The notes: generated by a model from the sequence alone, not told the origin. 57,144 nt of DNA from Verrucomicrobiota bacterium (GCA_022709905.1 JAKLHY010000049.1:1-57144); one strand, 5' to 3'; positions 16,737 through 25,033 are shown, counted from the first letter of the stretch. A program made the numbers and translations.

Positions 16737-18041
16737 GTGTCTGATCCGAACATTGCCATCGTGGGAGGGGGTCCGGCAGGCTTTTTCGCGGCCATCGCTT
16801 GCGCTGAAGCTTCACCCCGCGCGCGCATTACGGTTCTCGAAAAGGGTCCGCGTTTTCTCGACAAAGTCCGCATCTCAGGCGGAGGACGGTGCAATGTCAC
16901 CCATGCGTGTTTTGATCCCAGGACACTCGCCGATCACTATCCCCGGGGCGGCTCCGCGCTGATCGGGCCCTTTCATCAGTTCAACCCGAACCATACCCTT
17001 GGATGGTTCGCAAAACACGGGGTGCCGCTGAAAACCGAATCCGATGGACGATTGTTTCCCGTAACCGACACATCGGCGACAATCGTGAGATGCCTCATCG
17101 AAACGGCAACCCATGCCGGTGTGAACCTCCGGCTCCAATCGGCAATCGAGAACATCACCCGCCAGTCGCATGGCGCGTTTCTTCTCCAACTCTCGAACAA
17201 CAGGACCCTCGAGTGCGACCGCCTGCTGCTCGCCACAGGAGGATGTCGCTCCGGTTCCGCCGGACATCTGGCCACGTCGCTCGGGCATACCCTCAAACCT
17301 CCCGTGCCCTCGTTATTCGCCTTTCGACTCGGATTCTCCTGGCTCCAAGACCTGGCCGGCGTGTCCGTGCCTCGCGTCGCGGTTTCTGTCCCAAACACAG
17401 ACCTCTGCGAGTGCGGACCAATTCTCTTGACCCACTCGGGCATCAGCGGCCCCGCGATCCTGCGGCTCTCCGCCTGGGGCGCCCCGATCCTGAATGAACT
17501 CGGCTACCGATTTCCTCTTCGCCTGAACTGGTTCCCTGATCTCACCGAGGCTGATATCGCTCGTCATCTGGACACCCACCGTCAACAAAATGGCGCCCGA
17601 CAATTGGCCACAGCCCCCCTCCCCCCCCTGCCCTCGCGTCTGTGGCGTCAACTCCTCACTGACACCGGCCTTCCCCTGGATTTACGCTGGGCTCAGTTCA
17701 CCCGCGCCTCACGGCAAAACCTCCTCACACAATTGCACCATACCCAGTGGAACGTCGAAGGCAGAAGCCTGAACCAGGACGAGTTCGTTACCTGTGGCGG
17801 CGTCAATCTCAATGAGGTCAATTTCAAGACCATGGAAAGCCGCATCTGCCCACGGTTGTTTTTTGCAGGGGAACTCCTGGATATCGACGGTCTCACGGGT
17901 GGATTCAACTTTCAGGCCGCCTGGACTACCGGCTGGATCGCCGGACGTTCAATGGCCATCAGCGTCTCACGAAGCCCTGCCTCAAACCACCCGTCACACG
18001 AAGATCTTTTCCAGGGCGTTGATCCCTCTGGCACGGTTTGA
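16737..18041 (+). CDS. BaiN/HI0933-family FAD-dependent oxidoreductase
   Basis: This 434-residue flavoprotein opens with the FAD dinucleotide motif IAIVGGGPAGFFAAIACAE. Next comes ISGGGRCNVTHA, a strong marker of the HI0933/BaiN (aminoacetone oxidase-like) family, then LLLATGG. Near the C terminus CGGVNLNEVNFKTMESR and FFAGELLDIDGLTGGFNFQ complete the FAD site. The real substrate in most members is unknown. The start is a GTG. The stop codon lies inside one arm of a 23-base inverted repeat, and the last ~25 residues are encoded by that repeat. Confidence 0.88.
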   Translation: MSDPNIAIVGGGPAGFFAAIACAEASPRARITVLEKGPRFLDKVRISGGGRCNVTHACFDPRTLADHYPRGGSALIGPFHQFNPNHTLGWFAKHGVPLKTESDGRLFPVTDTSATIVRCLIETATHAGVNLRLQSAIENITRQSHGAFLLQLSNNRTLECDRLLLATGGCRSGSAGHLATSLGHTLKPPVPSLFAFRLGFSWLQDLAGVSVPRVAVSVPNTDLCECGPILLTHSGISGPAILRLSAWGAPILNELGYRFPLRLNWFPDLTEADIARHLDTHRQQNGARQLATAPLPPLPSRLWRQLLTDTGLPLDLRWAQFTRASRQNLLTQLHHTQWNVEGRSLNQDEFVTCGGVNLNEVNFKTMESRICPRLFFAGELLDIDGLTGGFNFQAAWTTGWIAGRSMAISVSRSPASNHPSHEDLFQGVDPSGTV

Positions 18042-18057
18042 GGCAGGGCTTCGTGAG
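17966..18057. repeat. 23-base perfect inverted repeat spanning a gene end
   Basis: The arm at 17966-17988 (CTCACGAAGCCCTGCCTCAA plus ACC) is exactly complementary to 18035-18057, with a 46-base loop. The stop codon of the BaiN-like gene (18039-18041) is inside the right arm. It could fold as a terminator-like hairpin but has no T-run. A related element sits at 23981-24071. Confidence 0.75.
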
Positions 18058-18175
18058 TTGTGTTCCGCTCCGCGAAACGGGAACCCGAAAATATTAAGCT
18101 TTCCACCAACAAGTTATAACAAATTGTTCGTTTGACACTTGCACTCGGTCAATATTTCATTATGATATCAATATG

Positions 18176-18190
18176 TTAGCTAAAAGCTAA
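18176..18190. promoter_or_regulatory. Palindrome in the promoter region of the SPFH operon
   Basis: TTAGCTAAAAGCTAA is a perfect dyad (6-base arms, 3-base centre) in an AT-rich stretch 28 bases before the SPFH start. A TTGACA box lies at 18132-18137, but no well-spaced -10 box is clear. The ribosome site AAAGGA is at 18208-18213. The small DNA-binding protein in the same operon is a candidate to bind this site. Confidence 0.4.
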
Positions 18191-18218
18191 ATAATCCAAC
18201 CGTGAAGAAAGGAATTCT

Positions 18219-19220
18219 ATGAATACCGAGCGTTCTGCGTGCAATCGAGAGAGGGAAGTCGAGGTTTTCAATGGGTGGGCGCTGCTGCCCTTGGTAATTT
18301 TGGTTTTACTGGGGGGCATTGCGTTGCTGATCTTTGGCATTGCTTACGGGGAGCGACATGGAGGGGTTCCGCTGTGGACGTCGGTCATCATGGGTTTGCT
18401 GATGATTCCGACCGGCATCATCATGATGGTCGGCTTTTTCACGCTCGAGCCGAACGAGGCGCGGGTCTTGATTTTGTTTGGGGCCTATCGTGGAACGGTG
18501 CGCAAGGGAGGCTTTCACTGGGGCAATCCTTTTTATTCCAACGGTTCCAGGACTTCGGAGCTGGCGGCAGGGACCGGAACATCGGGGGAAGGAGGGGTGC
18601 GGAGGGCGGGTCAAAGGGGAGGCGGGGGGCGTCACAAGATTTCACTGCGGGCGCGGAACCTAAACGGGGAGAAGCTGAAGGTGAACGACAAGCGGGGCAA
18701 TCCGATCGAGATTGCCGCGGTGGTGGTTTGGCGGGTGCAGGATACGGCGCAGGCGAGTTTTGATGTGGACGACTACAAGAATTACGTGATGGTGCAGAGC
18801 GAGTCGGCGGTTCGGCATTTGGCGAGTTGCTATGCGTACGATCACGGGGAGGAAAACGAAACGACGCTCAGGAGCGGGGTGGACGAGGTATCGCACGCCT
18901 TGTTGAAGGAGCTGCAAGCGCGTTTGAGCAAGGCGGGCGTGGTGGTCGAGGAGGCGCGCCTGACTCATTTGGCTTACGCGCCGGAGATTGCGCAGGCCAT
19001 GTTGCGGCGTCAGCAGGCGGAAGCGGTGATTGCGGCGCGTCAGAAAATTGTGCATGGGGCGGTCAGCATGGTGGAGATGGCGTTAAAAGACTTGGCGGAG
19101 AAGCAGGTGGTTGCGTTGGATGACGAGCGGAAGGCGGCGATGGTCAGCAACCTGATGGTGGTGCTTTGCAGCGAGTCCCAAGTGAATCCGATCGTAAACA
19201 CGGGCACGTTGTATACGTGA
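18219..19220 (+). CDS. SPFH/Band 7 membrane protein
   Basis: This 333-residue protein has two hydrophobic segments in its first 75 residues (LLPLVILVLLGGIALLIFGIA; a second near SVIMGLLMIPTGIIMMVGFF). An SPFH domain (about residues 75-300) contains VNDKRGNPIEIAAVVVWRV, DDYKNYVMVQSESAVRHLA and LTHLAYAPEIAQAMLRRQQAEA. SPFH proteins form membrane scaffold rings. A Gly/Arg-rich insert of about 30 residues (about 108-141) interrupts the domain between GNPFYS and KISLRARN, where relatives run straight through. It is followed by an Arc-like regulator and a DUF1648 protein, a likely operon. Confidence 0.85.
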   Translation: MNTERSACNREREVEVFNGWALLPLVILVLLGGIALLIFGIAYGERHGGVPLWTSVIMGLLMIPTGIIMMVGFFTLEPNEARVLILFGAYRGTVRKGGFHWGNPFYSNGSRTSELAAGTGTSGEGGVRRAGQRGGGGRHKISLRARNLNGEKLKVNDKRGNPIEIAAVVVWRVQDTAQASFDVDDYKNYVMVQSESAVRHLASCYAYDHGEENETTLRSGVDEVSHALLKELQARLSKAGVVVEEARLTHLAYAPEIAQAMLRRQQAEAVIAARQKIVHGAVSMVEMALKDLAEKQVVALDDERKAAMVSNLMVVLCSESQVNPIVNTGTLYT

Positions 19221-19238
19221 GAAAAAGGGGGGGGCGTC

Positions 19239-19433
19239 ATGGAGCAACGCAAATCATTTCTTCTGCGGGTGAGTCCCGCGCTTTGGGTTGAATTGGAGAC
19301 CTGGGCGCAGGAAGACCTGCGGAGCGTGAATGCTCAGATCGAGTATCTGTTGCGCGAGGCGGTTCTTCGTCGTCGGAGAACCCAGGCGGGCAGCCGACCC
19401 ACCCCACTTTCCGGATCCGAAGAGAAACCATGA
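19239..19433 (+). CDS. Small Arc-type ribbon-helix-helix DNA-binding protein
   Basis: This 64-residue protein reads as a beta strand (KSFLLRVSPALW) followed by two helices with RSVNAQIEYLLREAV, the Arc/MetJ-type ribbon-helix-helix signature. A basic tail (RRRRTQAG) follows. Such proteins bind DNA as dimers and often repress their own operon. It sits 18 bases after the SPFH gene behind a G-rich ribosome site and overlaps the next gene by four bases (ATGA). No toxin is adjacent, so it is probably not a simple toxin-antitoxin antidote. Confidence 0.8.
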   Translation: MEQRKSFLLRVSPALWVELETWAQEDLRSVNAQIEYLLREAVLRRRRTQAGSRPTPLSGSEEKP

Positions 19434-19945
19434 TTCCCTATTTCAACTTACGGACAGCCGGCCTGGCTGTCGCTTTGCTGGCGCACCTGTTACAGTGGGT
19501 GTACTATTATCCGAAATTGCCCATGCGGGTGGCATCGCATTTCAACGCGATGGGGGAGGTTGACGGCTGGGCATCCCGAAATCATCTCTTGCTGATCAAC
19601 GCGGGGTTTGTGGGCCTGATGTTCTTTCTGGCCTTTCTCCTGCCGTGGCTCATCCGTTTCTTGCCTATCTCGATGGTCAACATCCCCAACAAGCAATACT
19701 GGGCCACCCCCGAACGATGGCCGGTTGTGGAGCATGGTATCGAGATCGCCATGCAATGGCTGGCCCTGTTAACCTACAGCTGGATGATCGCTCTGAACCA
19801 CCTGACCTTGCGGGTCAGTCTGAAGCCGGAGACCCAACGGCAGCTCGGACTGCTTTTTCCCGTGTTGCTGGGCATTTACCTGGCGGGAATGGCGGTCTGG
19901 ATCATCCGGCTCTACTGGGTGTTTCGTCTGCCGCGCGATCGTTGA
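19430..19945 (+). CDS. DUF1648-domain membrane protein
   Basis: 171 residues with four predicted membrane spans. The N-terminal pattern YYYPKLPMRVASHFNAMGEVDGW is the DUF1648 signature (Pro-x-x-x-His-Phe-Asn...Gly...Asp-Gly-Trp), as in SdpI-like membrane proteins. The function of the family is mostly unknown, although SdpI gives immunity to a membrane-active toxin. It is coupled to the ribbon-helix-helix gene by an ATGA overlap, so it completes the SPFH mini-operon. Confidence 0.8.
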   Translation: MIPYFNLRTAGLAVALLAHLLQWVYYYPKLPMRVASHFNAMGEVDGWASRNHLLLINAGFVGLMFFLAFLLPWLIRFLPISMVNIPNKQYWATPERWPVVEHGIEIAMQWLALLTYSWMIALNHLTLRVSLKPETQRQLGLLFPVLLGIYLAGMAVWIIRLYWVFRLPRDR

Positions 19946-19993
19946 AGCTGAATTTGCTTTCCCGATGGAACAGTCCGGCTATTCTGGCCGGGC

Positions 19994-20485
19994 ATGGATA
20001 CCCGCGAGACACCTCGATTTATTTTGAGCCAATGGCTCACGCCGCAAACCATTGAACTCTCGCTGCGCGGGAGCCACCGCGATGCGGTGCTCGAAGAATT
20101 GGTTTCCTGTATCCCTGAACTCGAAAAGAGTCCAGAGCAGCGTGAAACGTTGTTGCGCGCCCTGGAGGAACGGGAACAGCTGTGCAGCACGGGCATCGGA
20201 GATGGCATTGCCCTGCCCCATGCCCGCAATGCGATTGTCGGACTCGTGCGAAATCCGGTGCTGGTTTTTGGCCGTCACCAGCAAGGGATTCCCTTTGGGT
20301 CTATTGACAACCAGCCGGCCAAGCTTTTCTTTCTCCTGGTCGCCCCGACAGTCAGTCAACACCTGCAAGTTCTGGCTCGATTGAGCCGGTTGTTGCGGGA
20401 GCCAAGATTGCGAAACCAACTCATGGTGACGGATCGTCCGGAAAAGGTTATTCAGTTGATTCGCGACGCGGAGGCGGGCCTGTAA
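19994..20485 (+). CDS. PTS EIIA-type (PtsN-like) regulatory protein
   Basis: This 163-residue protein has one PTS_EIIA type-2 domain. The phosphorylated His is in GIGDGIALPHAR (near residue 75), followed by the usual FGSIDNQPAKLFFLLVAP. With no sugar-specific EIIB/EIIC genes nearby, it more likely acts in nitrogen-PTS-type regulation than in sugar uptake. Its last 38 bases overlap the converging trmL gene. Confidence 0.85.
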   Translation: MDTRETPRFILSQWLTPQTIELSLRGSHRDAVLEELVSCIPELEKSPEQRETLLRALEEREQLCSTGIGDGIALPHARNAIVGLVRNPVLVFGRHQQGIPFGSIDNQPAKLFFLLVAPTVSQHLQVLARLSRLLREPRLRNQLMVTDRPEKVIQLIRDAEAGL

Positions 20486-20945
20486 TTTCACCGGGGAACC
20501 CCAACTGGCGCAGCGCTTCATAGAGGACGAGGGCCACACAATTGGACAGGTTCAAGGATCGGGCGGGCCGCTGCAGCATGGGAATGCGAAGCCAGTGATG
20601 CGGGTGTTGTTCGAGTAGGGCGCGGGGCAACCCGGCGGTTTCCCGGCCAAAAACCAAATAATCCTCGGGAGCGAATTCGGCGTCGGTATACCGCTTGGGC
20701 CCGAGTGATTCGATGAACCAGAGTTTGGCATTGGGCGGGAGCCCCTCAAAAAACGCAGTCCAACCGGGCCACAACGTCCAATCCACTGCCCGCCAGTAAT
20801 CCATCCCGGCCCGCTTCAAGGTCTTATCATCCATCCGAAAGCCGAGGGGTTCGATCAGGTGCAAACGGGTTCGGGTTGCGGCGCAAAGACGAGCCACATT
20901 GCCGGTGTTCGGCGGAATTTCAGGTTCAACCAGCACGATATTCAT
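20448..20945 (-). CDS. trmL: tRNA (cytidine(34)-2'-O)-methyltransferase TrmL (SPOUT family)
   Basis: From the ATG at 20945 the protein has 165 residues, the normal size for TrmL. It opens with MNIVLVEPEIPPNTGNVARL, contains FGRETAGLP, and ends with the trefoil-knot motif NLSNCVALVLYEALRQ that binds S-adenosylmethionine. It methylates the 2'-O of the wobble base in certain leucine tRNAs. The start overlaps the truA stop by four bases, so longer in-frame upstream extensions are rejected. Third gene of the ruvX-truA-trmL operon. Confidence 0.9.
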   Translation of the reverse strand: MNIVLVEPEIPPNTGNVARLCAATRTRLHLIEPLGFRMDDKTLKRAGMDYWRAVDWTLWPGWTAFFEGLPPNAKLWFIESLGPKRYTDAEFAPEDYLVFGRETAGLPRALLEQHPHHWLRIPMLQRPARSLNLSNCVALVLYEALRQLGFPGEITGPPPRRESTE

Positions 20946-21787
20946 GGTTCGCTGGCGATAGCCGAGTGGGACCGTGCGGCGGGCGTGGGCCGAGTGGGAC
21001 CGTAACAGACCTTCCAAAGAACCAAACCGTGGGCGGGAGCGCTCATCCCGGCCAATCGGCGGTCGCGGCTGTCCAGAATCCGAACGATATCGCCGGGAGA
21101 AATCTTGTTCTGACCCACTTGGACGAGGGTGCCGACAATGCCGCGGCACATTTTGTAGAGGAATCCGCTGCCTCGCAGGATGATGGTGATCATAGGGCCG
21201 CGTCGCTGGAGCCGGCAGCAAGCGAGGGTGCGGACGGTGTTCGTGAACGGGTAGTTCCGATTGGCGGCCAGCGCTCGAAAATCGTGAGTGCCCTCAAAAT
21301 GGCGGGCGGCAATTTTCATCCGCTGAAAATCCAGTTTTTGAGGGACATGCCAGGCGCAATGACGCCAGAGGGGATTCATGGCCGGATGATTCCAGACAAG
21401 ATATCGATACTCCTTGCCGACGGCGCTGAAGCGGGCGTGAAAATCCTCCCGGCAACGGGAAACGGCCATGACCCGAATGTCCTCGGGCAGATGGGCGTTC
21501 AGGGCGAGCAGGAGCTTGCGGGGAGGCATTTTGAGTTCGTGACGCGGGATTTCGACGTGGACAACCATGCCCAGCGCGTGAACACCGGTATCCGTGCGAC
21601 TGGAGCTGTGGACGACCTTGGGGCGCGGGAAAAGCTGGCCCAAGGCTTCCTCGAGCTTCTGCTGAACGCCGATTCCGGTCTTTTGAGTCTGCCAGCCCGA
21701 ATACTGGGTACCTTCGTAAGCCACAGTCATCTTGAGTTTCCACGGCGGTTTTTCGGGGACGCCGGAGGGATTGGGGAGGGAATTCAT
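20942..21787 (-). CDS. truA: tRNA pseudouridine(38-40) synthase TruA
   Basis: 281 residues. The catalytic Asp is residue 66 in SSRTDTGVHALG. Other family marks are KEYRYLVWN, GTHDFRALA and GSGFLYKMCRGIVGTL. It isomerises uridines 38-40 in the anticodon stem of many tRNAs. It overlaps both neighbours by four bases (ruvX stop, trmL start), so the three RNA/DNA maintenance genes are translationally coupled. Confidence 0.95.
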   Translation of the reverse strand: MNSLPNPSGVPEKPPWKLKMTVAYEGTQYSGWQTQKTGIGVQQKLEEALGQLFPRPKVVHSSSRTDTGVHALGMVVHVEIPRHELKMPPRKLLLALNAHLPEDIRVMAVSRCREDFHARFSAVGKEYRYLVWNHPAMNPLWRHCAWHVPQKLDFQRMKIAARHFEGTHDFRALAANRNYPFTNTVRTLACCRLQRRGPMITIILRGSGFLYKMCRGIVGTLVQVGQNKISPGDIVRILDSRDRRLAGMSAPAHGLVLWKVCYGPTRPTPAARSHSAIASEP

Positions 21788-22224
21788 GATCCGGACGGGG
21801 GAGTCTGGGAATGGAGGGAAAGATACTCGAGATAGCTCTGCAGCAGCAAGGTGGCGGCTGTCGTATCAACCTTTTCCCGTCGCTGACGCCGTCGCGTCCG
21901 ATTCTCGATGAGAAAACGATTGGCTTGCACCGACGTCAACCGTTCGTCCCAGGTCCGGATGGGAATGGCGACGATCTCTCCAAGCACCGCCACGAATTCG
22001 CGGACCTTGAGCGCCGCGGGGCCGTAGCTGCCGTCCATGTTTCGCGGCAGGCCCACCAGGATCATTTCGATTTCCTTGGTCCGGATGATATCCTTGAGGC
22101 TTGAGAGGAAATCCTTGAACGGCTCGGCGGGGAGATAGCCCAGCGGCAACGCGATCATTTGCATGGCGTCGCTGATCGCCAAGCCCATTCGTTTTGTTCC
22201 GTGATCAATCGCCAAAATCCTCAT
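21784..22224 (-). CDS. ruvX: RuvX/YqgF Holliday-junction-resolvase-like nuclease
   Basis: 146 residues with the RNase H-like opening ILAIDHGTKRMGLAISD (first catalytic Asp). EMILVGLPRNMDGSYGP, IRTWDERLTS and a late Asp in REKVDTTAATLLLQSYLE complete the family pattern. YqgF proteins act in 16S pre-rRNA 5' end processing and may cut recombination junctions. It starts the three-gene operon with truA and trmL and is divergent to mtnP. Confidence 0.93.
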   Translation of the reverse strand: MRILAIDHGTKRMGLAISDAMQMIALPLGYLPAEPFKDFLSSLKDIIRTKEIEMILVGLPRNMDGSYGPAALKVREFVAVLGEIVAIPIRTWDERLTSVQANRFLIENRTRRRQRREKVDTTAATLLLQSYLEYLSLHSQTPPSGS

Positions 22225-22331
22225 ACGCCCAATACGACCGGCCGGCGGAAACCCGGGTCTTTCCGGATGTGGTCCGTCGTCGGTTCACTGCCTTGTTTAT
22301 ACCTGCGCGGGAAAGCTGGAGGCAATAAAGA

Positions 22332-23261
22332 TTGCCGCCCCAAAGAAACTGGGGTATGGACCAAAGCGTGGCGATGCTCAAAATCAATTCATCCTCGCCG
22401 GTGGGGATTATTGGCGGGACCGGGCTCTACCAGTTGCCGGATTTTAAAAAACAGAAATGGATCTCGATTCGCACCCCCTTCGGCCATCCGTCCGATCGTT
22501 TGCTTGTTGGCGAGCTCTCGGGACGGGCCGTGGTCTTTCTCCCCCGTCATGGTCGCGGGCATCGGCTGCTGCCGGGCGAGATCAACCATCGCGCCAATCT
22601 CTACGCGCTGAAACGGCTTGGGGTTTCTTGGGTCATCAGCGTCAGCGCCGTGGGCTCTCTCCAGGCGAAATACCGGCCTTGCGACATCGTTCTGCCGGAC
22701 CAGTTCTTGGACCGGACCAAGAAAGCGGCCGAGCATACCTTTTTTGGGCGGGGGATTGTGGCCCATATTGCCTTTGCGCATCCTGTGTGCGAAATGTTGC
22801 GTCAGATTCTCATGACCAGCGCCCGGCGGCAGGGGGGGCGGGTTCATGATGGGGGCGTGTATGTGAACATGGAGGGGCCGGCATTCAGCACCCGGGCCGA
22901 ATCCCTCGCCAATCATCAGGCGGGCTTTTCCGTGATTGGCATGACCAACCTGGGCGAGGCCCGCTGCGCCCGCGAAGCGGAGATCGCTTATGCCACCCTG
23001 GCGATGGTCACGGATTATGATGGCTGGAAAACCGACGAGGAGCATGTCACCATCGATCTTGTGATCCGGAATCTCGAACGTAACGCGGAACAGGCGCGGC
23101 GGATCATCCTGGATGCACTGCCCGATATTCCTCAAATTCCGGGATGCTCCTGTGGCTGCCATCAGGCCCTGAAAAACGCGATCCTGACCGACCGCGCACT
23201 CTGGCCGGCCAAAACCCGGCGCGAACTCCGTCCCCTGCTGCGCCCCTACCTGGAAGGGTAG
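22332..23261 (+). CDS. mtnP: S-methyl-5'-thioadenosine phosphorylase
   Basis: This cytosolic enzyme splits methylthioadenosine into adenine and methylthioribose-1-phosphate for methionine salvage. Family marks are GIIGGTGLYQLP, FLPRHGRGHRLLPGEINHRAN, VYVNMEGPAFSTRAES (purine/ribose site) and VTDYDGWKTDEEHVT. The open frame begins at a TTG with a well-placed GGAGG (22318-22322). In-frame ATGs at 22356 and 22374 lack ribosome sites but fit the usual N-terminal length, so the start is unsure. A purine nucleoside phosphorylase is the alternative, but the DYDGW segment favours MTAP. Confidence 0.9.
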   Translation: MPPQRNWGMDQSVAMLKINSSSPVGIIGGTGLYQLPDFKKQKWISIRTPFGHPSDRLLVGELSGRAVVFLPRHGRGHRLLPGEINHRANLYALKRLGVSWVISVSAVGSLQAKYRPCDIVLPDQFLDRTKKAAEHTFFGRGIVAHIAFAHPVCEMLRQILMTSARRQGGRVHDGGVYVNMEGPAFSTRAESLANHQAGFSVIGMTNLGEARCAREAEIAYATLAMVTDYDGWKTDEEHVTIDLVIRNLERNAEQARRIILDALPDIPQIPGCSCGCHQALKNAILTDRALWPAKTRRELRPLLRPYLEG

Positions 23262-23273
23262 GCGATTCAAGGC

Positions 23274-23984
23274 ATGCTGCCCCTGAGAGACAATATTCCG
23301 GCCCGCCAGTATCCGTTTGTGACGGTGGCCCTGATCAGCGTCAACCTGGCGGTGTTCTTGCAGGAGATCCACTGGGGTCGACAGTTGCATCCGGCCCTGT
23401 TCGAGTGGGGGATTGTCCCCGTTCGTTACACGCGCAGCGATGTCGCCCAGTTCTTTGGTTTGTTTGACCAGATCCTGCCGTTTTTCACCTCTTTGTTTCT
23501 CCATGGCGGCTGGGTGCACCTCCTGGGCAATATGTGGACTCTCTGGATTTTCGGCGACAATGTCGAAGACCGTCTGGGACGCGGGCGGTTTCTCCTGCTC
23601 TACCTGACCAGCGGTATTGCAGCCTCTTTGTTGCACATCATCACCAACCCGCAATCCTCCGTTCCGGCGATTGGCGCCTCCGGCGCTCTGGCGGGCATTA
23701 TGGGCGCCTATTTTCGTTTCTTCCCCCATGCCCGCGTCACGATGTTGATCCCTCCATTTTTTCTGGGGCCGTTTTTTCAGGTGCCCGCCGTTCTTTTCCT
23801 GGGCTGGTGGTTCCTCCTGCAATTCTTCAACGGCACCTTAAGCTTGCTCTCGGGGCCCAAGGCCATTGGAGGCGTGGCTTGGTGGGCTCACGTCGGGGGC
23901 TTCATCTTCGGCGCTGCCCTCTGTCTGAAGTTCAGGCCCCAACGAAGAGGGCCGGACTTCCCCGACGAGGTTATTGATGTCTAA
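23274..23984 (+). CDS. Rhomboid-family intramembrane serine protease
   Basis: 236 residues with about six hydrophobic segments. The catalytic Ser is residue 136 in IGASGALAGIMGAYF and the His is residue 206 in WWAHVGGFIFG. The upstream HGGWVHLLGNMWTLWIFGDNVED is the typical L1/TM2 region. Rhomboids cut membrane proteins within or near the bilayer. It starts 12 bases after mtnP and may share its transcript. Its stop codon falls in the left arm of an inverted repeat. Confidence 0.92.
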   Translation: MLPLRDNIPARQYPFVTVALISVNLAVFLQEIHWGRQLHPALFEWGIVPVRYTRSDVAQFFGLFDQILPFFTSLFLHGGWVHLLGNMWTLWIFGDNVEDRLGRGRFLLLYLTSGIAASLLHIITNPQSSVPAIGASGALAGIMGAYFRFFPHARVTMLIPPFFLGPFFQVPAVLFLGWWFLLQFFNGTLSLLSGPKAIGGVAWWAHVGGFIFGAALCLKFRPQRRGPDFPDEVIDV

Positions 23985-24071
23985 CGAAGCCACACCTCAA
24001 ATCGACCAGCCGAGCGAGGTTCATTCCTTGGATTATCTCCGCATGGGTGCTTCGAGGCGCAGCTTCGTTAG
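23981..24071. repeat. Imperfect inverted repeat at a gene end, related to 17966-18057
   Basis: The left arm at 23981-24001 (CTAACGAAGC then CACACCTCAAA) pairs with 24050-24071. The outer ten bases are perfect and the inner part is imperfect. The left arm matches the 17966 element at 18 of 23 positions, and in both cases the repeat covers the stop codon of the preceding gene. This suggests a family of dispersed palindromic elements. Confidence 0.6.
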
Positions 24072-24181
24072 GTAAGTTCATTTTGAGTCGGATCGCCTAT
24101 TGCGTGTCCGGACGATTTTGCGTAGCTTGATCGTCAAACAACGGTTTAATAAAACCAGAATTGATCAAACCAAAACAGATC

Positions 24182-25027
24182 ATGAATGCATCGTTATCCT
24201 TCCACATGTCGCGCCGGAATTTTTTGGGAGCCAGCGCCGCGGGCGTTGCCTCTTTGAGCATCGGGATTCCAGAACTGCTGGCTGCCGACAAGAAGATACC
24301 CGTGGGACTCCAGCTTTACTCGGTTCGCCACGATTGCGAGAAAGATCTGCCCAAGGTGCTCGAAACCGTGGCCAAGATTGGATACAAGGGCGTGGAGTTT
24401 GCCGGCTACTACGGGCGCAAGGCGGGCGAACTCCGCAAGCTCCTCGATGACAACGGACTGGTTTGCTGCGGCACTCACACCCCCTTGGAAACCATTCAGC
24501 CGCAGAACTTGGCCGCCACCATCGAGTTCAACAAGACCCTCGGGAATAAATATTTGATTGTCCCTTGGATGGATCCCAAGACCAAACAAGGCTGGCTGGA
24601 CATGGCCAAGCTGTTCAATGAGCAATCCGAAAAGGTGAAGTCCGAAAAAATGCTGGTCGGATACCATGCGCACAGCCATGACTTTGACCTCATCGACGGC
24701 GATTCCTGCTGGGATCTATTCTTTGGGAACACTCGGGATGACGTCGTGATGCAGTTGGACACCTCGAACTGCATGGACGGCAAAGCGGATCCTGTGGCTG
24801 TCCTGAAGAAGTATGCCAAACGCGCTGTGACGATTCACCTGAAAGAATGGGGGGGCGACGCCCAAGCCGTGATTGGCGAAGGCAAAGTCGATTTTCCCGC
24901 AGTCTTCGATCTTTGCGAGAAAAACGGGGTCACCGAGTGGTACATCGTCGAGCATGAGCGCGAGGGCAACGCGCTCGAGAATGTCAGGCGTTGTTATCAA
25001 GGCCTGAAGAAAATGGGCAAGGTCTAG
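24182..25027 (+). CDS. Tat-exported sugar phosphate isomerase/epimerase-like protein (xylose isomerase TIM barrel)
   Basis: The ATG at 24182 is chosen over a TTG at 24161. ATG 24206 (MSRRNFLG) is also possible. The twin-arginine signal SRRNFLGASAAGVASL is followed by a TIM barrel typical of the AP-endonuclease-2 / xylose isomerase-like family: VGLQLYSVR, IGYKGVEFAGYYG, VGYHAHSHDFD, VMQLDTSNCM and WYIVEHERE. These supply His/Glu/Asp ligands for a divalent metal. Verrucomicrobia and Planctomycetes have many exported members linked to sugar breakdown. The substrate is unknown. Confidence 0.85.
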   Translation: MNASLSFHMSRRNFLGASAAGVASLSIGIPELLAADKKIPVGLQLYSVRHDCEKDLPKVLETVAKIGYKGVEFAGYYGRKAGELRKLLDDNGLVCCGTHTPLETIQPQNLAATIEFNKTLGNKYLIVPWMDPKTKQGWLDMAKLFNEQSEKVKSEKMLVGYHAHSHDFDLIDGDSCWDLFFGNTRDDVVMQLDTSNCMDGKADPVAVLKKYAKRAVTIHLKEWGGDAQAVIGEGKVDFPAVFDLCEKNGVTEWYIVEHEREGNALENVRRCYQGLKKMGKV

Positions 25028-25033
25028 CCGGAA

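Noticed and set aside
16617..16742. 42-codon open frame between the DUF362 and BaiN-like genes
   Set aside because: No ribosome site, low-complexity Ser/Pro-rich text, and it overlaps the next start.
18219..19220. Large antisense open frames across the SPFH gene
   Set aside because: High-GC shadow frames; the sense protein has clear family motifs throughout.
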